Positions 6,904-10,166 of a DNA stretch of 10,166 nucleotides are shown here, in pieces (within the stretch, counting starts at the first letter, position 1; the number at the start of each line of letters is the position of its first letter). Origin of the DNA: Brevundimonas sp. (GTDB lineage: Bacteria; Pseudomonadota; Alphaproteobacteria; Caulobacterales; Caulobacteraceae); the NCBI GenBank assembly GCA_022712235.1, contig JALAGW010000189.1, positions 1 to 10,166 of the forward strand. Direction: 5' to 3'. The translations under genes were made by a program, and so were the position numbers. The notes under the pieces were generated by a model. That model worked only from the letters and a program-made list of their open reading frames with translations, was not told the DNA's origin and searched no databases.

Positions 6904-8076
6904 ATGGAAACCCAGGCCGGCGATCCCGGAGCCTTTGCTCATTTTGATCTGAACCGCGTCGCCTCGCCCGCCTTCGTGGTGGACGAGGCCGCGGTGCGGC
7001 GCAATCTGGCCACGCTGAAAGACGTGCGTGACCGGGGCAATGCGCGAGTGCTGCTGGCGCTCAAGGCCTTTTCCATGTGGTCGCTGGCGGACGTCGTCGG
7101 GGAATACCTCGACGGCGTCTGCGCCTCCGGTCTGTGGGAGGCGCGGCTGGCGCGTGAGTTCTACAAGGGCGAACTGACCACCTATTCGCCCGCCTACAAG
7201 GCCGAGGATCTGCCCGAGATCCTGCGCCTGTCCGACCACGTCATCTTCAACTCGCCCGATCAGGTGACGCGCTTCGCCGACCTGATCGCCGAGGCCCGCG
7301 CGGCCGGCGAGACCTTCGAGATCGGCCTGCGGCTCAACCCCGAACATTCCGAGGGCGAGGTCGCCAAATACGACCCGGCCCAGCCCTGCTCGCGACTGGG
7401 CTATCCCGTGTCGCAGCTGACGCCGGAAAAGATGGTCGGCATCGACGGCATCCACATCCACGCCCTGTGCGAACAGGACTTCGCGCCCCTGTCGCGCATC
7501 TGGGCGGCGGTGGAGCCCAAACTGGCCCCGCTGCTGGGCGGGGTGAAATGGATCAATCTGGGCGGCGGCCACCACGTCACCCGCGCCGACTATCAGATCG
7601 ACCAGTTGGTCGCCTTCCTGAACGACATTCAGACTCGTTACGACGTCACCGCCTATCTGGAGCCGGGCGAGGCCGTGGCCCTGGACGCCGGCATCCTGAT
7701 CGGCGAGATCCTCGACGTCTTCGACAACGGCATGCCGATCGCTATCACCGACCTGTCGGCCACCTGCCACATGCCGGACGTGATCGAGGCCCCCTACCGC
7801 CCCGCCATGTTGCATGAGCCCGAGGACGGCGTCACCGTGCGTCTGGGCGGCCCGTCCTGCCTGGCCGGCGACATCATCGGCGACTACGTCTTCGTCGAGC
7901 GCCCCGTGCCCGGAACGCGCCTCGCCTTCCTGGATCAGGCCCACTATTCGATGGTGAAGACCAACACCTTCAACGGCGTCCCACTGCCCGCCATCGCCCT
8001 GTGGAACAGCGCCACGGACGAGCTGCGGATGGTCAGAGAGTTCGACTGGACGGAGTTCCGCGACCGGCTGTCGTGA
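6904..8076 (+). CDS. nspC: Carboxynorspermidine/carboxyspermidine decarboxylase
   Basis: This 390-residue fold-III (alanine racemase-like) PLP enzyme decarboxylates carboxynorspermidine or carboxyspermidine to norspermidine or spermidine. Visible landmarks are the PLP lysine in LLALKAFSMW (Lys54), GIHIHALCE (182-190), the phosphate-binding GGGHH (220-224), EPGEA (253-257), ATCHMPDVIEAPYRP (286-300), GGPSCLAGD (315-323) with Cys319 at the position of the dimer-interface catalytic cysteine of related decarboxylases, and FLDQAHYSMVKTNTFNG (342-358). Length matches NspC (about 380-390) and is shorter than diaminopimelate or arginine decarboxylases. The gene starts 20 bases after the dehydrogenase stop, so the two are very probably co-transcribed as one pathway. 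No good Shine-Dalgarno precedes it, suggesting translational coupling or leaderless-like initiation. No diaminobutyrate aminotransferase or decarboxylase lies nearby. Confidence 0.93.
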   Translation: METQAGDPGAFAHFDLNRVASPAFVVDEAAVRRNLATLKDVRDRGNARVLLALKAFSMWSLADVVGEYLDGVCASGLWEARLAREFYKGELTTYSPAYKAEDLPEILRLSDHVIFNSPDQVTRFADLIAEARAAGETFEIGLRLNPEHSEGEVAKYDPAQPCSRLGYPVSQLTPEKMVGIDGIHIHALCEQDFAPLSRIWAAVEPKLAPLLGGVKWINLGGGHHVTRADYQIDQLVAFLNDIQTRYDVTAYLEPGEAVALDAGILIGEILDVFDNGMPIAITDLSATCHMPDVIEAPYRPAMLHEPEDGVTVRLGGPSCLAGDIIGDYVFVERPVPGTRLAFLDQAHYSMVKTNTFNGVPLPAIALWNSATDELRMVREFDWTEFRDRLS

Positions 8077-8114
8077 GGGCGGCGTTGGTCGTCCCCAAAC
8101 CTTTAAGCTGACCT

Positions 8115-8441
8115 TCAATCTTCGCGATCAAGCCAAACCGTAAAGCTGAACACAGCAGATTCATTGGAAGCTGCTGCGAGCATCTCCTTCAATCGTTCGG
8201 CGGCCAGTTCCCGCCTCTCGGCAGCGGGGCGATCATAGCAGCCGTGGTCGCCATAAATGCCGAGATCGATGCGGGGAATTTCCGATTCTTCCGTCATTTC
8301 GAACGTCTCGACGATGTCGATCCACGCTCCTCGTGTGGCTAAATCATCGCTGAATGCCACGAGAGCCAATGTCCCAACACAACGGTGCCCACGTCCCGAG
8401 TTGGCGGCTGCAAAAGCATCATCACTAGATTCTTCGCGCAT
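8115..8441 (-). CDS. Hypothetical acidic 108-residue protein
   Basis: I do not recognise this protein. It is small, acidic and apparently soluble, with no signal peptide or membrane segment. It reads as alternating strands (GTLALVAF, WIDIVETFEM, RIDLGIYG) followed by a probable helix (AAERRELAAERLKEMLAAA, about 73-91) and a last strand (AVFSFTVWLD). That pattern looks like a folded alpha/beta domain and not a shadow frame. AGTAGG sits 8 bases before the ATG. Base composition in and around it is about 54% GC by hand count over 8101-8460, against the mid-60s nearby, and codon use includes AT-ending codons rare in the other genes. It is convergent with nspC (38 bases between stops) and may be a transferred gene. 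The coding call is probable but not certain. Confidence 0.55.
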   Translation of the reverse strand: MREESSDDAFAAANSGRGHRCVGTLALVAFSDDLATRGAWIDIVETFEMTEESEIPRIDLGIYGDHGCYDRPAAERRELAAERLKEMLAAASNESAVFSFTVWLDRED

Positions 8442-8499
8442 CCTTCAAACCTACTTGGAGAAGATGATGTCGGCTATGGGTCGTCAGCCGCCCCCTCCT

Positions 8500-8622
8500 C
8501 CGTCACCCCGGACGGCCCGGAGGGACGATCCGGGGCCCAGACGCCAGACCCACAATGGCCCCCGGCAGAGGCATATATCTTCCTCCTGGGTTCCGGGTTC
8601 GCTACGCGCCCAGGAATGACGG
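8500..8622. repeat. Inverted-repeat intergenic element (REP/MITE-like)
   Basis: The two ends of this 123-base stretch are imperfect inverted repeats: CCGTCACCCCGGACGG at 8500 and, read from the other strand, CCGTCATTCCTGGGCG ending at 8622. Internally there is a hairpin CCCCGGA/TCCGGGG (8506-8512 and 8529-8535) and another CCTGGG/CCCAGG (8585-8590 and 8609-8614). The wording (GTCA-CCCCGGA, CCCAGG, TTCCGGG) resembles dispersed intergenic repeats widespread in alphaproteobacterial genomes. It contains no credible ORF. It lies between the orphan ORF and the 3' end of ribF, and its folded RNA could also end or stabilise the ribF transcript. That it is multicopy is inferred. Confidence 0.65.
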
Positions 8623-8644
8623 CAAACAGGTGGACCGCCGCCCC

Positions 8645-9574
8645 TTAGCCCAGCACGGCCCGCGCCGTCGTCGCATCCGCCTCGATCTGAACCTTCAGCG
8701 CATCCAGCCCGTCGAACTTCATCTCGCCGCGCAGGAAGGCGACCAGTTCGGTTTCCAGGGTCTGGCCGTAGAGGCTCTCGTTGAAGTCCAGCAGCCAGAC
8801 TTCAAGCAGGGGCTGTTCGATCTCGAACATGGGGCGGACGCCCAGGTTGGCGACGCCCTTGATGATCCGTCCGTCCGGCAGGCGGGTGCGGGTGGCGTAA
8901 ACCCCATAGGCGGGGCGCATGTAATCGCCCATGGCCACGTTGGCGGTGGGTACGCCGATGGTGCGGCCGCGCTTGTCGCCGTGGATCACCTCTCCCTGGA
9001 TGGCGAAGGGGCGGCCCAGGATGGCGGCGGCGCGATCCATGTCGCCGGCCTTCAGCGCCTCGCGGACGGCCGAGGACGACAGCTTGAGGCCCGAGGCGGC
9101 GTCGATTCGGTCGGTGACAGAGACGGTGAAGCCCAGGGCCTCGCCATAGGTCCGCAGCGCCTCGGGCGAGCCGGAGCGGCCCTTGCCGAAGGTGAAGTCG
9201 AAGCCGACGGCGGCGTGGGCGATCCCTAAGCCTTCCGACAGGACGCGACGGGCGAACTCCTCGTCCGTCATCCCCGCCATCTCGCGGTCGAAGGGGATCA
9301 GATACAGACGATCGACGCCGAGCGGCGCGAGGGCGCGGGCCATCTGGTCCGCCGTCATCAGGCGAAACGGCGCGGCCTCGGGCTGGAACAGGCGGCGCGG
9401 ATGCGGGTCGAAGCTGACGACGCCGAGCGGAACACCCAGACGATCAGCCGCCTCGCGAGCCGAGGCGATCACCGCCTGATGGCCGCGATGCACCCCGTCG
9501 AAGGCGCCGACGGCCACCGCCGCCCCGCGCTGCGAGGCCGGCAGATCGCGCCAGCCGCGGATGACCTCGACCAC
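8645..9574 (-). CDS. ribF: Bifunctional riboflavin kinase / FAD synthetase
   Basis: This enzyme makes FMN from riboflavin and then FAD, using ATP twice, in the cytoplasm. The 309-residue product has both halves. The N-terminal nucleotidyltransferase has GAFDGVHRGH (23-32), DPHP (56-59), GFDFTFGKGRSG (124-135) and the SSxxxR motif LSSSAVRE (165-172). The C-terminal kinase has GDKRGRTIGVPTAN (199-212), GVYATRT (224-230), GVANLGVRPMF (240-250, usually TRPTF or similar) and LEVWLLDFNESLYG (257-270) with the catalytic Glu258. The start is a GTG at 9574, giving MVEVIRGW directly before the conserved core. It lies 9 bases after the maoC-like stop, implying co-transcription. In many proteobacteria ribF directly precedes ileS. 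Here ileS lies about 3.9 kb downstream on the same strand. Confidence 0.96.
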   Translation of the reverse strand: MVEVIRGWRDLPASQRGAAVAVGAFDGVHRGHQAVIASAREAADRLGVPLGVVSFDPHPRRLFQPEAAPFRLMTADQMARALAPLGVDRLYLIPFDREMAGMTDEEFARRVLSEGLGIAHAAVGFDFTFGKGRSGSPEALRTYGEALGFTVSVTDRIDAASGLKLSSSAVREALKAGDMDRAAAILGRPFAIQGEVIHGDKRGRTIGVPTANVAMGDYMRPAYGVYATRTRLPDGRIIKGVANLGVRPMFEIEQPLLEVWLLDFNESLYGQTLETELVAFLRGEMKFDGLDALKVQIEADATTARAVLG

Positions 9575-9583
9575 CTCGGAAAC

Positions 9584-10045
9584 TCAGCGGGCCGAGGGCT
9601 TGCGACGACGCGGCACGCGCACGACGGCGACGCCGTCCATGATCAGCTTGTCGCCGACGAAGCCCTCGCACTTCAGCTGGGCGCGCGCGCCCTCCTGATC
9701 CAGTTCGATCACGGTGATGACGATGCGGACCGAATCGCCGATGCGGACCGGGAAGTGGAAGGCCAGGGTCTGGGAAATATAGATCGACCCGGCGCCCGGC
9801 AGGATGGTGCCGACCACCGCCGAGCCGAAGGCGGCGCTGAGCAGGCCGTGGGCGATGCGGCCGCGATAGGCGGTCCTGGAGGCGAACTCCTCGTCCAGGT
9901 GCACCGGATTGAAGTCGTCCGAGGCCTCGGCGAACAGACGAATCCGGTCCTCGGTGACGTGGACCGTCTTCTCGGCAGCCATGCCGACGTGGAGTTCGTC
10001 GAGGATGTAACCGCCCGACGGATGCTGTGTGACGTATTCGACCAT
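9584..10045 (-). CDS. MaoC-like (R)-specific enoyl-CoA hydratase family protein
   Basis: This is a 153-residue single hot-dog domain protein. The hydratase-2 signature reads FAEASDDFNPVHLDEEFA (38-55) with the catalytic pair Asp44 and His49, followed by RGRIAHGLLSAAFGSAVVG (61-79), as in PhaJ and other MaoC dehydratases. SIYISQTLAFHFPVRIGDSV (87-106) forms the hot-dog beta sheet. The family hydrates trans-2-enoyl-CoA to (R)-3-hydroxyacyl-CoA, feeding polyhydroxyalkanoate synthesis or acyl modification, but the exact substrate is not visible. It is cytoplasmic. The ATG at 10045 has no clear Shine-Dalgarno, and a GTG codon follows immediately. It sits 38 bases after the preceding minus-strand gene and 9 bases before ribF. 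Confidence 0.88.
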   Translation of the reverse strand: MVEYVTQHPSGGYILDELHVGMAAEKTVHVTEDRIRLFAEASDDFNPVHLDEEFASRTAYRGRIAHGLLSAAFGSAVVGTILPGAGSIYISQTLAFHFPVRIGDSVRIVITVIELDQEGARAQLKCEGFVGDKLIMDGVAVVRVPRRRKPSAR

Positions 10046-10083
10046 GTGCGGGCTTTACGGCAGGTGCGACGAAATGGCGAGCC

Positions 10084-10166
10084 TCACCACGCCAGTTCGA
10101 GCGCGGCGTAGCGGGCGAAGGTCGTCTCGGCCCGGAGCAAATCGGCCGCGCGGGCCGGGTCCAGCG
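10084..10166 (-). CDS. C-terminal end of an unidentified gene (truncated by window edge)
   Basis: Upstream of the maoC-like gene on the same strand, an open frame enters from the window edge and stops with TGA at 10084-10086. Its last residues read LDPARAADLLRAETTF and then ARYAALELAW, with codon use like the neighbouring genes. Only about 27 residues are visible, too few to identify it. A HAD-type (TIGR01459-like) hydrolase is a possible guess, because such genes often sit beside maoC and ribF in alphaproteobacteria and end in a similar aromatic tail. This is not established. Confidence 0.5.
   Translation of the reverse strand, partial: LDPARAADLLRAETTFARYAALELAW

Noticed and set aside
8077..8114. 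Terminator between the convergent nspC and orphan ORF
   Set aside because: I looked for a stem-loop with a T-run and found no stem longer than a few bases in either direction.
6880..8118. 412-residue minus-strand open frame antisense to nspC
   Set aside because: It is opposite a full-length PLP decarboxylase with all active-site motifs, and it shows the same low-complexity shadow composition.
8457..8648. Short plus-strand frames running through the inverted-repeat element
   Set aside because: They consist of translated repeat sequence rich in Pro, Arg and Ser with no folded-protein pattern, and they lie in a non-coding element.

Overview
The window looks like chromosomal DNA from an alphaproteobacterium of the Caulobacterales, most likely Brevundimonas or a close relative. 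The evidence is a GC content in the mid-60s with strongly GC-biased third codon positions, weak or absent Shine-Dalgarno sequences before most genes, a GCTAGACT-type -10 element upstream of ileS, intergenic palindromes of the kind common in this group, and the gene content itself (a GH10 xylanase, a DUF3828-type lipoprotein, and a carboxynorspermidine dehydrogenase/decarboxylase pair). The genus is inferred and was not searched.

Layout, left to right. Positions 1-978 (+) hold the 3' part of a glycoside hydrolase family 10 enzyme. A small palindrome (983-1011) separates it from a class I SAM-dependent methyltransferase (1058-1735, +). Convergent to that is a full-length isoleucyl-tRNA synthetase gene, ileS (1828-4755, -), ending at a hairpin terminator. 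A divergent intergenic region (4756-5000) separates ileS from a small predicted lipoprotein gene (5001-5555, +). Next are two plus-strand genes 20 bases apart: carboxynorspermidine dehydrogenase/synthase (5678-6883) and the PLP enzyme carboxynorspermidine decarboxylase, nspC (6904-8076). These make spermidine-type triamines from aspartate semialdehyde and a diamine. A local GC dip (about 54% by hand count over 8101-8460) carries an unrecognised 108-residue ORF (8115-8441, -), followed by a 123-base inverted-repeat intergenic element (8500-8622). The right end is a minus-strand gene row in the order unidentified partial gene (10084-10166), MaoC-like hydratase (9584-10045), and ribF (8645-9574).

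How the genes relate. ribF and ileS are neighbours in many proteobacteria (ribF-ileS-lspA). Here they keep the same strand and relative order but are separated by about 3.9 kb holding the lipoprotein, the polyamine pair and the low-GC ORF, and no lspA follows ileS. The polyamine pair is the only clear multi-step pathway. maoC and ribF, 9 bases apart, probably share a transcript. I see no phage, transposon, CRISPR, tRNA, rRNA or defence system, and nothing that amounts to a clearly new biological system. The most interesting points are non-canonical substrate-cleft residues in the GH10 enzyme, the KQSKS motif and missing zinc-finger cysteines in IleRS, and the low-GC patch with its orphan ORF.
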